Shown: positions 31,186-39,346, numbered from the stretch's first letter. The stretch is DNA of 64,000 bases from Rouxiella badensis (GCF_002093665.1 NZ_MRWE01000004.1:124001-188000); one strand, 5' to 3'. A program made the numbers and translations. The notes: generated by a model from the letters alone, not told the origin.

Positions 31186-31863
31186 TCAATAAAGCAATTC
31201 GGCGGCGAGCTTTACCACCAGCGAATTAGACAGCACGACCGGCACGTCGAGCTGCTTCTGAATAATATCGCAGTGCGAACGCTGATAACCGATGCAGTCG
31301 AGCAGCACGACCTGTGCCCCTTGCTCTTTTAGAGACAGCGCAGCCTCGATAAGCGTCTGCTCGTCGGCCACATAAGGACTGGCGGTCGCGTAGCACGGCT
31401 TTTTGCTAAGCTTGCTCCACTTGCCTGCCTGATGTTCTATTTGCTCAACCACCGGCACCACTATCCCCACCTGATGCGTACCGACAATGCCGTTGATCAG
31501 CGGAGGAATGATCCTGTCGGGCTCAAGCAGCATCGCCTCTTTCGCACGCAGGTTATGGAACACGCCGGTACAGAGCAGCAAAATGGTGTTGCATCCTTCG
31601 CTTTCCAGCCAGTCAATCTTCTGCTGCAACGCCTGCTCAACGCGCGGAGAGGCGAGCCTGACCTGAGTGCCGTCCAACAGGCGAGACACGAGCACGTCCT
31701 CTCCCGGCCCTGGGGAAAAACGTTGCTCGATTTGTGCCAGCGTCAGTCCGTCCAACAGTCCGGTATGGGTGACCATGTCAGGCGGCAGGTATTCGTCCAG
31801 CAGCGGCATTATGTCGCTGCGCGGTGCCTGGCCAATGGTCAGGGTAGCGAAGGAGGTCATCAT
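31186..31863 (-). CDS. aroM: AroM family protein
   Basis: A 225-residue cytosolic protein of the AroM family (PF07302), the same length as E. coli AroM, whose function is unknown. Shared blocks are ATLTIGQAPRSD at the N-terminus, LLLCTGVFHNL, IPPLINGIVGTHQVG and the C-terminal DVPVVLSNSLVVKLAAELL. The fold is thought to resemble aspartate/glutamate racemases. Two start codons (31863, 31860) stand side by side, four to seven bases after the stop of the DUF1177 gene. In E. coli aroM follows aroL-yaiA; here it is the last gene of an IclR/OPT/DUF1177 cluster. Confidence 0.88.
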   Translation of the reverse strand: MMTSFATLTIGQAPRSDIMPLLDEYLPPDMVTHTGLLDGLTLAQIEQRFSPGPGEDVLVSRLLDGTQVRLASPRVEQALQQKIDWLESEGCNTILLLCTGVFHNLRAKEAMLLEPDRIIPPLINGIVGTHQVGIVVPVVEQIEHQAGKWSKLSKKPCYATASPYVADEQTLIEAALSLKEQGAQVVLLDCIGYQRSHCDIIQKQLDVPVVLSNSLVVKLAAELLY

Positions 31864-31867
31864 CTTC

Positions 31868-32797
31868 TTAGTCTCTGCTTTGCAGGTGACGCAAGCTTCC
31901 GTACAGCGACAACAACAGTTGATATTCGTCGGCATCGTAGAAATGACAGGTGCCGCGTCCAAACTCTTTGGCCACTTCAACGGCGAATTTCACCGCTAGA
32001 GCGATGTCTGTTTCATGGCTGGCACCGGTACCGCAACCGGGTACGACGGATTCAGCGGTAATCGCTACGCCAACCACCGGCACGGTGGTCGCCGTCGAGG
32101 GTTGCAGAATGCTGTTCAGGTGATGAACGCCGTTGCCGTAAGGCGTGATGTCCTGCGTAGTAATAGGGAAGGTCACCGCCGGACGGCCACTGGTCATCTC
32201 CATAATGCGCAGCAGGTCTTCAGACACACGCAGGATATAGCCTTCTTTCACCGTAGGAGAAAGCGCATAACCTTTATGGTTGATGATACGGTTACCCTTG
32301 GTGGTATCGATAGAAAGGATGGCATCCACGCCGTCGACCACTTCGTTGTCGTTCATGGTCACATCATCGATAGGTGAGTCCATAAAGTCGACCGGATCGT
32401 GCGGACGCGTCGGCGCATTGGGACAGATGTGAGTCGTCACAATCACGTCACCGGCCAGCACATCGCCTTTACGTTGCATATCGGCAAGCTTCAGTGCACT
32501 GCTGATGGCAGCGATGGCGCCGTCACCGTCAGAAACCAGACCAATGCGCGTTGGGCGTGCACCGATGCCGCCAAGACGACCGATGATACCCAGCGTAGGC
32601 GCATCGCCCCCCAGGCTTTTACCGGCGCTGCCCGGAATGGTAATGCGGATAAAATCGGTTGCGCCCTTGGCACCAGACGCGCGATGCGTGCTGGCGGTCA
32701 CGGAAGGATAGTCGGCAAACAGGTCGACGATATCCTGGCCGCTGACGTGCGCATTGTCGATCAGTTCAAATACGGTAAGGGTCTGTAGCAAACTCAT
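31868..32797 (-). CDS. DUF1177 protein of unknown function
   Basis: A 309-residue soluble protein that I place in DUF1177 from memory. Striking conserved-looking stretches are GIIGRLGGIGARPTRIGLVS, VIVTTHICPNAPTRPHDP, MTSGRPAVTFPITTQDITPYG and VPGCGTGASHETDIALAVKF. The His, Asp and Cys residues in these blocks suggest an enzyme with a metal or nucleophile, but I cannot name the reaction. I start at MSLLQTL (32797), with GAGGAAGA upstream, and not at the longer frame. It overlaps the aroM translation start closely and lies downstream of the OPT transporter, so a role in processing the imported compound is a fair guess. Confidence 0.75.
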   Translation of the reverse strand: MSLLQTLTVFELIDNAHVSGQDIVDLFADYPSVTASTHRASGAKGATDFIRITIPGSAGKSLGGDAPTLGIIGRLGGIGARPTRIGLVSDGDGAIAAISSALKLADMQRKGDVLAGDVIVTTHICPNAPTRPHDPVDFMDSPIDDVTMNDNEVVDGVDAILSIDTTKGNRIINHKGYALSPTVKEGYILRVSEDLLRIMEMTSGRPAVTFPITTQDITPYGNGVHHLNSILQPSTATTVPVVGVAITAESVVPGCGTGASHETDIALAVKFAVEVAKEFGRGTCHFYDADEYQLLLSLYGSLRHLQSRD

Positions 32798-32863
32798 GAC
32801 ATCTTCCTCAGCAACAACGCGGTTGACGCAACGCTGCGCAATAACCAAAACAACCGCGTTAAT

Positions 32864-32884
32864 CTGACCTTCTTAGAAGGCCAG
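32864..32884. terminator. Small hairpin between OPT transporter and DUF1177 genes
   Basis: CCTTC-TTA-GAAGG, extended by CTG/CAG with one mismatch, forms a compact hairpin in the 147-bp gap. It has no clear T tract. It may tune expression between the transporter gene and the two downstream genes. Confidence 0.35.
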
Positions 32885-32944
32885 TTTATTTATCAATAAT
32901 GGCTCATGGGAGCCCTGGTGTTAGCACAATATCTTTGGGTCTGA

Positions 32945-34540
32945 TTACTTGCCTTTACTGCTGAAAACAGAGCTGAAGAAGCTGTAGAGTGCGTCTCCTG
33001 CGATAAATCCTGCGGCCAGAATTTCCATCGGCGTACGCCCCTTCTCACCCCAGATACGGATGATAAGGATACGCAGCACGATCCCCAGCACGACCGCATA
33101 ACCCGCCATTACGCTGTTGATCAACAGGCCGGTTGCCAGCAGTACGCCAAGCTGACGTTTAGGTCCGCCCATCAGCTGGATAATTGCGCCCGGAATCGCC
33201 CAAATCAGCAGGCTGTGAGCGATACCCGGCTGTGCACCGGCCTGAATAGTTTTGGCATACACGCGTGCAACCGGCGGTACCAAGTCCTGCGCGAAATAGC
33301 CGATGTGGGCGAACCACACCACCGGAATCGCGATAAGGAAGGCAATCAATGCGGCGAAAAGCTGAATACGGCGACCGGCAAGCTCGACCTGCAAGTCTTT
33401 GCCATAGCCGCGAAGAATAAAGCCGGCTTTAAGGTCAAAGCCCATGTCGGCAAAGGCCGGCCCCGTCGCGGCGGTAAAGCCGGTGAGGATGCACAGTGCG
33501 ACCGGCGGAAAACCAATCAGGATGCCGACAATCAGTGTGATAAGCGCGACGGCAAAGGCCGGGAACCAGCCTGAGTGCATCGCGGCGATACCGACGATAA
33601 GCTCGTGGAAGAACGCGGCGAAGGCGGCATAGATGATGAAACCAATCAACATACTCACCGTCATCTCGGTATAAATACCGCCCGCCAGCGCCAGCGCCGC
33701 GGCAATCGCGATATAGCCCACTGCGCCGAGTCCCAGCGCCTTACGAACTTCATTACCGGGCTGGGTAAAGGTGGCTTTGGCATCCGCACGTTTTTGGCGA
33801 ATGACCTGAATAACCTGGAACAGCGACACCAGGCCCGCGCCGACCATCATGCCGTGTGGAATATACAAGGCATTGATATCGACACCGGCAATCGGTTGCG
33901 CATAGGCGCGAATCAGCAGGCCTATCCCGAACATGCCCAAGGCCCAGATATTGCCGATAAATGCGGTACCAAAGGCCGCCATCGGGATCTTGAGCATCGC
34001 ACCGCCGAGGCCGACCACCACGCCAACGACCAACAGCCAGGCCTCACGCCCGCCCTTGTCTCCAGCCTTGATAGCCTCGGCGGCTGCCACCCCCGGCGGC
34101 CACGCATTGCTGGCAGGGAACACTTTAGTGTCAAACATACGGTAAAGCAGGTAGGCATCCAGTAGCATCGCGGCAGAAACGCCGAAAAACATGGGCAGAA
34201 TCAGCTGCGGCTGCCCCATCACATAAGGGATAGCGATTGGCATCAGCAGGCTGTTGGCCGCACCAAAAGTGGCTGAAGAAATAACGGTTTGTGCGAGATT
34301 TTGGGTATGAATAGAGCGATAACGCTGGAAGGCTTTCATCGGGATGCGTGCCAGCAACATCGCAAACAGCGCACCGATGATTGAGGTATTAGGCGTAACG
34401 CCGAGAGTGGTAATTAGCTGAACGCCGATAATGGCGCCTAAAATCGAAAGCAGAATCATCACAGCCAGGGTGCCGATCTCTTTTAGTGGATTATAACTCC
34501 CGTCGGTCACCCTGCTGTCACTCCCAGTATTGCCTGTCAT
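32945..34540 (-). CDS. OPT/YSL-family transporter
   Basis: A 531-residue membrane protein with about 14 hydrophobic segments, assigned to the oligopeptide transporter (OPT) family. The segments NAWPPGVAAAEAIKAGD and MILLSILGAIIGVQLITTLG support this. OPT proteins import peptides or metal chelates with protons. The gene is on the same strand as the IclR gene upstream and the DUF1177 and aroM genes downstream, suggesting uptake of a peptide-like substrate that they act on. The ATG at 34540 has few alternatives. The substrate is not known. Confidence 0.78.
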   Translation of the reverse strand: MTGNTGSDSRVTDGSYNPLKEIGTLAVMILLSILGAIIGVQLITTLGVTPNTSIIGALFAMLLARIPMKAFQRYRSIHTQNLAQTVISSATFGAANSLLMPIAIPYVMGQPQLILPMFFGVSAAMLLDAYLLYRMFDTKVFPASNAWPPGVAAAEAIKAGDKGGREAWLLVVGVVVGLGGAMLKIPMAAFGTAFIGNIWALGMFGIGLLIRAYAQPIAGVDINALYIPHGMMVGAGLVSLFQVIQVIRQKRADAKATFTQPGNEVRKALGLGAVGYIAIAAALALAGGIYTEMTVSMLIGFIIYAAFAAFFHELIVGIAAMHSGWFPAFAVALITLIVGILIGFPPVALCILTGFTAATGPAFADMGFDLKAGFILRGYGKDLQVELAGRRIQLFAALIAFLIAIPVVWFAHIGYFAQDLVPPVARVYAKTIQAGAQPGIAHSLLIWAIPGAIIQLMGGPKRQLGVLLATGLLINSVMAGYAVVLGIVLRILIIRIWGEKGRTPMEILAAGFIAGDALYSFFSSVFSSKGK

Positions 34541-34659
34541 AAAGTCCCCTGATGTTGGCGAAAATGCAATGGTTTCCTGGTGTTGGCGCTATGATTTATA
34601 TAAGTATTTGCGCTCTTTTATGGTCAAATTTTTTATGGTTCTTACGGCCCGTTATTGGT

Positions 34660-35424
34660 CTATAGCCAATACTCATCGCCTAATTTCTCTGCTACCTGGC
34701 GCGTCACTGCCACGATGCCTTCACGTATTTCGGCGGGCAAATCATTGCCGTCGAACGGCGACGGGAAAGACAAACAAAGGCCCACGGTTTCATTACGATG
34801 CTTATTAGAAATGCTCGTTGCTAACGTGCTAATCCCTTGTAAAGTCTCGTTATTAGCAAATGACCAACCCTTTTCGCGGATCTCGGCAAGCGTCGCCAGC
34901 AGCGCCTCAAGGGTCTGCGGCGAGTTAGGTGAACTCACCCGATACCCTTCGCGATACCTATCTATCACCTGTTGGTTAGTCTGTCTCGCTAATATCGCTC
35001 GTCCTATCGCCGTTTCTGCAGCAGGCAGTAAACTCCCGGCCGGTGTCACGACCTGAAGATAGGTGCGACCCGGAAACATCCGCATCACCATGATATCCCG
35101 ACCTTCCAGCATCGAGATGTAGCCGGTGCACTGAGTTTGCTTGCTCAGCTGCTGAATGTACGGCGAACAGGCATCTACCAGCGGCGTAGAAAGATAATGA
35201 CTCGACACCGCCAACAGCAGCTTTCCAATCTTGTACAGACGCGTTTCCGGGTCGCGTTCAAGCAAGCCCTGCGTCTCCATGGTCATCAACAAACGAGACA
35301 CCGTGCTCTTTGGCAACCCCAACTGCTCGACAACGTCGCTAAAAGAAAGACCTGGATGACCCTGCCTTATCCCTTTTTGCGCGAATAGCTTTAAGACTGC
35401 GGAAGCGTTTTCAAGTGTTGTCAC
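34660..35424 (-). CDS. IclR-family transcriptional regulator
   Basis: A 254-residue regulator. The N-terminal winged helix-turn-helix (about 6-70) has LSFSDVVEQLGLPKSTVSRLLMTME. The C-terminal IclR effector domain (about 80-250) has LPAAETAIGRAILA and the FANNETLQGISTLATSI block. It heads the minus-strand set IclR, OPT transporter, DUF1177 protein and AroM, with a 119-bp gap to the transporter where an operator could lie. I infer that it is a local regulator, possibly substrate-responsive. Confidence 0.87.
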   Translation of the reverse strand: MTTLENASAVLKLFAQKGIRQGHPGLSFSDVVEQLGLPKSTVSRLLMTMETQGLLERDPETRLYKIGKLLLAVSSHYLSTPLVDACSPYIQQLSKQTQCTGYISMLEGRDIMVMRMFPGRTYLQVVTPAGSLLPAAETAIGRAILARQTNQQVIDRYREGYRVSSPNSPQTLEALLATLAEIREKGWSFANNETLQGISTLATSISNKHRNETVGLCLSFPSPFDGNDLPAEIREGIVAVTRQVAEKLGDEYWL

Positions 35425-35440
35425 GGCGAAAGTTCCACTA

Positions 35441-35455
35441 TTAGGAACTCAGTTC
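35441..35455. promoter_or_regulatory. Candidate IclR-family operator
   Basis: AGGAACT-C-AGTTCCT is a perfect 7+1+7 inverted repeat placed 17 bases upstream of the IclR start codon. IclR regulators often bind 12-15-bp palindromes of this form in their own promoters. Confidence 0.5.
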
Positions 35456-35670
35456 CTGATTAAGGTGAATGAAAATTAATGCCGATACGTTAAAGCGTCA
35501 AGTTGTTTATTTTTTAGCAGGGGGGAGAAACCAGCGGATGATAGTTTTCACCACGCAGATAGAGGAAACTTTGTTCGCCAGCCAAACATGATTTAGTGAT
35601 AAATTTCACTAAAGGCAAAAAATGGAGTGTATAACTCCGAATTTCGGAGAAACGTTTCGCTGACGATATA

Positions 35671-35706
35671 TTTTAAAAGACGCTGCTCTGGTGACAGGGC
35701 AGCGTC
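35671..35706 (-). terminator. Rho-independent terminator of aroL-yaiA
   Basis: GACGCTGCTCTG (35679-35690) pairs with CAGGGCAGCGTC (35695-35706) around GTGA, with one wobble. On the minus strand the stem is followed by TTTTAAAAT. It lies 56 bases after the yaiA stop and isolates the IclR cluster from aroL-yaiA. Confidence 0.85.
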
Positions 35707-35761
35707 GGGGCAATCATCATCGTACAGAGTGGCTAATGTATTTTGGGAAAAGCGTTGGCCT

Positions 35762-35953
35762 TCAGCTGATGTCTTCATCTTCGTAACGGCGTTTAGAATC
35801 CTCGGCCTCTTTCTTCGATTTATGTTCGCTAATCAGGGTATCAGGCTTTGGATGGTCGGCGCGTAATTCGTACCAGATTTCTGTTTGACCCGGCAGTCCT
35901 TTCTCAACGGTAATGATTTCAGCTTTACGTGGATAAGGGGGGTTAGAAGGCAT
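35762..35953 (-). CDS. yaiA: YaiA family small protein
   Basis: A 63-residue cytosolic protein of unknown function with the same length as E. coli YaiA. Shared features are [36 protein letters not shown] and the C-terminal KRRYEDED. It follows aroL by about 100 bases on the same strand, as in E. coli, and shares a transcript with it. An AGGAG box (GAGTTCC on the plus strand side, 35959-35964) precedes the ATG. Confidence 0.88.
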   Translation of the reverse strand: MPSNPPYPRKAEIITVEKGLPGQTEIWYELRADHPKPDTLISEHKSKKEAEDSKRRYEDEDIS

Positions 35954-36055
35954 AAGGAACTCCTGTAAATTATCTCGGTGACTTAAGTATAGACAACGAG
36001 GGGCTTTTACAGTGAGCAGGAGGCTCGGAAGCCTCCTAAAAACCGGCGGGGGTAA

Positions 36056-36580
36056 CTAGCGGGCGAGCTGCAGGGCGAGCGCGTCGAGGATGTCCTCAAC
36101 CACCATCGAAGGCGTATGCGTTCCATCGAGAACGAAATGAGCAGCTTGCTGGTATAAGGCTTCGCGCTCGTTCAGCACCTGAGTTATTTCTTCGTTAATT
36201 GGCCTGCCGGTCAACGTGGGGCGCTGATCTTCCTGAGGCGAGTCCTCAAGGCGGTGTGCAAGCGTGCTGGCCGGAGAGCGCAGGTAGATAACCTGGCCTG
36301 TCTCGCGCATGAACTGGCGGTTTTCGGCAGACAGGATTACGCCCCCGCCCGTCGCGACAACGGTGTGCGGAGCGCTAATATTTTGCAGAGCCTGAGATTC
36401 ACGACGACGGAAACCTGACCAACCTTCACGGGCTACAATCTCCGCAACGCTAAGTTGTGAAGTTTGGAGCAGATAAATATCGGTATCGACAAAATCATAC
36501 CCTAACGCTTGCGCGAGGGCTCTGCCGACCGTTGTTTTACCTGCGCCACGAGCGCCTATCATGAAAATGGGTTGCGTCAT
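36056..36580 (-). CDS. aroL: Shikimate kinase II
   Basis: Phosphorylates shikimate at O3 in the chorismate pathway. The 174-residue NMP-kinase-fold protein has Walker [10 protein letters not shown] (9-17), shikimate-binding Asp32 and Asp34 in FVDTDIYL, Arg58 in the GFRRRES segment and the GGG motif (about 78-80). Length and sequence favour AroL over AroK. A TyrR box and a clear promoter precede it. Its transcript also includes yaiA. Confidence 0.95.
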   Translation of the reverse strand: MTQPIFMIGARGAGKTTVGRALAQALGYDFVDTDIYLLQTSQLSVAEIVAREGWSGFRRRESQALQNISAPHTVVATGGGVILSAENRQFMRETGQVIYLRSPASTLAHRLEDSPQEDQRPTLTGRPINEEITQVLNEREALYQQAAHFVLDGTHTPSMVVEDILDALALQLAR

Positions 36581-36623
36581 TACCGCTATCCTTATGTGCC
36601 AGAGACATCTTTGAACCTAAGGC

Positions 36624-36651
36624 ATCATACCGATAAAAAATAAATTGGCAA
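36624..36651 (-). promoter_or_regulatory. aroL sigma-70 promoter
   Basis: On the minus strand TTGCCA (36651-36646) and TATGAT (36629-36624) are 16 bases apart, placing the transcript start about 35-40 bases before the aroL ATG. Confidence 0.7.
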
Positions 36652-36666
36652 TCCCTGTAAACATGG

Positions 36667-36684
36667 TGTAAAGAAAATATTACA
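36667..36684. promoter_or_regulatory. TyrR box upstream of aroL
   Basis: TGTAAA-N6-ATTACA matches the TyrR consensus TGTAAA-N6-TTTACA at 11 of 12 fixed bases. It lies just upstream of the -35 element, as expected for tyrosine-dependent repression of aroL. An extra TGTAAA half site at 36656-36661 may extend it. Confidence 0.7.
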
Positions 36685-36699
36685 TCAATAACCTTTATA

Positions 36700-37278
36700 T
36701 TATAATGGCTTACATACATACACCAATGCCGGTGGAAAGTTTTTTACTACACGAATTTTTTTCCAGCTGAAATAGCGTGACAGTAGCTTCTCTGACAGAT
36801 GGCTGTACTGAAACAGAATAAGCTCCCCGTCCTTTTCTCTCAGACGCTGTTGAGCGCGCTGCAATATCTTCATGCTCACCCGCGTGGGGATCGACAACAG
36901 CGGCAGACAGCAGAAGATGGCGTCAAAGTCGCCTTCCAGATGCTCAGCGGAATAGCCCATTACCTGCAACCGCCTGTCCTCAATAAGATTCAGTTTATGA
37001 ATGAAGTTAGGCTGGATCTCGAACGCCTGAACCTGCGCGTCGGCGCGCATTTTATCAAGGATACGCTTGGTCAGGACTCCGTCTGCCGCGCCAAATTCGG
37101 CAATCTTCAACGTTTTGGTCCAGTCGACCTGATTCACCATGGTCTGACACAGCCAAGGCGATGAGGGCGCCAGCGTCCCGAAGGTGCGCGGCGACGAGAT
37201 AAAGTTCTGCAAATAGGAAAACTGATTTTTGATGGTCAACCTTGTCGCATTGATAGTCAGTCTTGTCGCATTCAACAT
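36700..37278 (-). CDS. PmtA-like SAM-dependent methyltransferase
   Basis: A 192-residue protein with the class-I methyltransferase motif I IAEFGAADGVLTKRIL and a front segment SSPRTFGTLAPSSPWLCQTM typical of the phospholipid N-methyltransferase (PmtA)-like group. The substrate cannot be told. The first residues contain a tandem repeat, NATRLTI twice, from a 21-bp duplication at the DNA level (18 of 21 bases alike). The true start might therefore be internal. It lies at the edge of an AT-rich accessory stretch, divergent from nothing and upstream of aroL by about 120 bp. Confidence 0.7.
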   Translation of the reverse strand: MLNATRLTINATRLTIKNQFSYLQNFISSPRTFGTLAPSSPWLCQTMVNQVDWTKTLKIAEFGAADGVLTKRILDKMRADAQVQAFEIQPNFIHKLNLIEDRRLQVMGYSAEHLEGDFDAIFCCLPLLSIPTRVSMKILQRAQQRLREKDGELILFQYSHLSEKLLSRYFSWKKIRVVKNFPPALVYVCKPL

Positions 37279-37727
37279 ATTTATAACCCCCTGGGGATGT
37301 AGACCACTATCACATCGAAAAATTCTTAAGGAATAATTATTTGCGTTAATTATTTTAAAAAATCCTTTTAAATTAATTCTAAATAAGAAACGTCTTAATT
37401 CCTGTGATGTATGGAAATTTTCAGATGATTTAGCAAAAGATAACTCTACCCTCTCCTTTTCATTAATTGAGGTTAGGCAAAATAAGTCTTTCGAGCGGAG
37501 TAAAGGATAATAGCAGAACTAATCGATTGAATGGCTATAGAAAATATAGCGGAAAATTTAAAATAAGGAAAAAAAGCCGATGAGGGAGTTTACAGGCAGG
37601 CTAAATTTATCAGGTAAAAGGAAACCGTCGAGTGAGACACTGGGGACAGAAGCCGCTGGCGCAACCTCTGTTTGAGGGTAGTCCCCACACTCGACGGTCT
37701 GTTCTTGGTAATCGTAAAAAACTGAAC
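37279..37727. other. AT-rich intergenic region with structured palindrome
   Basis: Bases 37279-37620 are very AT-rich and hold no supported gene; the methyltransferase promoter must lie in the proximal 100 bases. Bases 37624-37698 form a separate, GC-richer inverted-repeat element. Confidence 0.6.
37624..37698. repeat. 75-bp multi-stem palindromic element of unknown family
   Basis: The outer arms ACCGTCGAGTG (37624-37634) and CACTCGACGGT (37688-37698) are perfect 11-bp complements. Inner arms TGGGGAC (37641-37647) and GTCCCCA (37681-37687) are perfect too, offset by a six-base bulge AGACAC. The remaining interior can form two small hairpins, GCC-GCT-GGC and CCTC-TGTTT-GAGG. The right inner arm joins the outer arm directly, giving a junction-like fold. 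It begins 29 bases after the DUF1471 gene stop and could be a repeat, a terminator or a structured RNA. Confidence 0.7.
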
Positions 37728-38003
37728 TTAACGGTAAAGCTCAACGCTGGCGCGGGCCAGGCTTGAGTCACCCGGAGTGCTTACCCCGATAACGCGATAG
37801 TGAGTCGCCCCTTCCTGTGCGGCTTTCGCATTCACCGCAGCTTTCAGACTCATGTCTTCAGTATTGCCTTGAGCTACGTCAACGACGCCGAGTGATTGAT
37901 AATTGTTACTTTGTGCCTGGGCTGCGTTAATTTCCGTTGCGGCCAGAGAAGAGAATGACGCGGTCGCAAACAGTGCTGCTGCAATGAGAGGTAAAATTTT
38001 CAT
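37728..38003 (-). CDS. DUF1471 (YdgH/BhsA/McbA-like) periplasmic protein
   Basis: A 91-residue secreted protein. A Sec signal peptide spans about 1-21 (ending SLAA), followed by a compact DUF1471 domain. The LGVVDVAQGN segment and the C-terminal AKAAQEGATHYRVIGVSTPGD with final ASVELYR are typical. Relatives (BhsA, YhcN, McbA) are stress-induced and affect biofilm and permeability. It is monocistronic, has a long upstream region with an inverted repeat, and is followed by the palindromic element at 37624-37698. Confidence 0.85.
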   Translation of the reverse strand: MKILPLIAAALFATASFSSLAATEINAAQAQSNNYQSLGVVDVAQGNTEDMSLKAAVNAKAAQEGATHYRVIGVSTPGDSSLARASVELYR

Positions 38004-38378
38004 GGTTTCCGCCTTAGACGTTTTTATGGCTAAACAGTGTCGGATAGCCTGACGATAATTAGTGAGCAGGATGTTCTCCTTGGTATTAATTATCGTTCAT
38101 TAAACGAAAGGCGGAGTCATGGGGAGTAAAGTTGTTCAAGCTTTATGGCGAAAATGAGGAGGAAAGACTAAAAATTATTTCACGAGGCTCAATTAAGGAG
38201 GAAATGTAATAAAAAAGCGCGCCAATGGTGCACAGGGGAGAAACTAAAATAGCGATTTAACGGCGAGGAACAGCGTCGCACGAATCGACGCTTTATAGCA
38301 ATCGCTGATATGATTCTTTTAACGATAGAAATTCTAAAAACATATCTCTAAAAATCATAACCTCCCGGGAGAGCTTTT
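38004..38378. other. Divergent intergenic region of the DUF1471 and DUF808 genes
   Basis: The gap holds promoters for both directions. A perfect 10-bp inverted repeat, ACGATAATTA (38052-38061) and TAATTATCGT (38087-38096), with 25 bases between, lies about 50 bases before the DUF1471 start. No gene is supported. The part near 38200-38340 is AT-rich with no recognised element. Confidence 0.5.
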
Positions 38379-39302
38379 ATGGCAGGAACCAGCCTTTTGG
38401 CGTTGATAGACGACATCGCCTCTATTCTTGACGACGTTGCCGCAATGAGTAAGGTCGCGGCAAAGAAAACTGCCAGCGTGCTCGGTGACGATCTGGCGCT
38501 TAACGCCCAGCAGGTCTCCGGGGTCAAAGCAGACCGCGAACTCCCAATCGTCTGGGCCGTCGCCAAAGGCTCACTTCTCAACAAGGCAATTCTCGTGCCC
38601 CTCGCGCTGCTTATCAGCGCCTTTGCCCCCTGGGGAATAACGCCCCTGCTGATGATTGGCGGTGCCTATCTGTGCTATGAGGGCTTTGAGAAAGTCGCGC
38701 ATAAGTTTATGCCGCATGACGAAGCGGCTGAGGCGGAAAAAAAGGCCAGGCTTAAGGCGGCAAGCCAGTCCCCGGAAGCACTGGCGAAAATGGAAAAAGA
38801 CAAGGTTAAGGGTGCGGTCCGTACTGACTTCATCCTTTCGGCAGAAATTATCGTTATTTCGCTGGGTACCGTATCGAGTGCACCGTTTCTGGACCAGGTT
38901 ATGGTGATGTGTGCGATAGCCGTCGTGATGACGCTGGGCGTCTATGGGCTGGTAGCCGGTATCGTGAAAATCGATGATGCCGGACTTTACCTCAGCAAGC
39001 TCAGCGGCAAGAGCGGATTCATGCGCGCAGTGCGCGGATTTGGCGGTGGCATCGTCAACGCGGCTCCCCTGCTAATGAAAACGCTGTCTATCGTCGGCAC
39101 CTTCGCCATGTTTCTGGTCGGTGGCAGCATTATTAGCCACGGCCTGCCGTTCATGCACAGCCTGCTTGAAGGCTTTACGACAGGGCATCAGGGCTGGGTA
39201 AACTCACTGATAACCGGCGCAAGCGATCTGGCTGTGGGCATTGTGGTCGGCGCACTGGTGCTGGCCGTGGTGATGCTCGGCGGTAAGCTGTTTAAGAAAT
39301 AA
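38379..39302 (+). CDS. yedI: DUF808 inner membrane protein (YedI-like)
   Basis: A 307-residue protein with about six hydrophobic segments. The N-terminus MAGTSLLALIDDIASILDDVAAMSKVAAKK (positions 1-30) and the following LGDDLALNAQQVSG are hallmarks of the DUF808/YedI family, whose function is unknown. RBS GGGAGAG precedes the ATG. It is alone on its strand and ends at a bidirectional terminator shared with the YafE-like gene. In E. coli yedI lies elsewhere. Confidence 0.88.
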   Translation: MAGTSLLALIDDIASILDDVAAMSKVAAKKTASVLGDDLALNAQQVSGVKADRELPIVWAVAKGSLLNKAILVPLALLISAFAPWGITPLLMIGGAYLCYEGFEKVAHKFMPHDEAAEAEKKARLKAASQSPEALAKMEKDKVKGAVRTDFILSAEIIVISLGTVSSAPFLDQVMVMCAIAVVMTLGVYGLVAGIVKIDDAGLYLSKLSGKSGFMRAVRGFGGGIVNAAPLLMKTLSIVGTFAMFLVGGSIISHGLPFMHSLLEGFTTGHQGWVNSLITGASDLAVGIVVGALVLAVVMLGGKLFKK

Positions 39303-39314
39303 CGCGATGGCGAG

Positions 39315-39340
39315 AAACGGGCCAGAAACCGGCCCGTTTT
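39315..39340. terminator. Bidirectional terminator between yedI and the YafE-like gene
   Basis: AAACGGGCC and GGCCCGTTT pair perfectly around seven bases, with T or A runs on either side. Confidence 0.85.
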
Positions 39341-39346
39341 CATTGT

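Larger units (their letters stand above)
35425..35761. other. Gap between the IclR gene and yaiA
   Basis: Bases 35425-35590 should hold the IclR promoter; AGGAACTCAGTTCCT (35441-35455), a near-perfect palindrome GGAACT-C-AGTTCC, is a candidate autoregulatory operator. Bases 35671-35706 are the yaiA terminator. No gene is supported here. Confidence 0.5.

Noticed and set aside
33575-34165. A 196-codon plus-strand frame inside the OPT transporter gene
   Set aside because: The product is rich in His, Arg, Gln and Asn, typical of antisense translation of a membrane protein gene.
35593-35778. A 61-codon minus-strand open frame overlapping the end of yaiA
   Set aside because: It runs straight through the strong aroL-yaiA terminator (35671-35706), overlaps the yaiA 3' end, has no good ribosome-binding site, and the product resembles no family I know.
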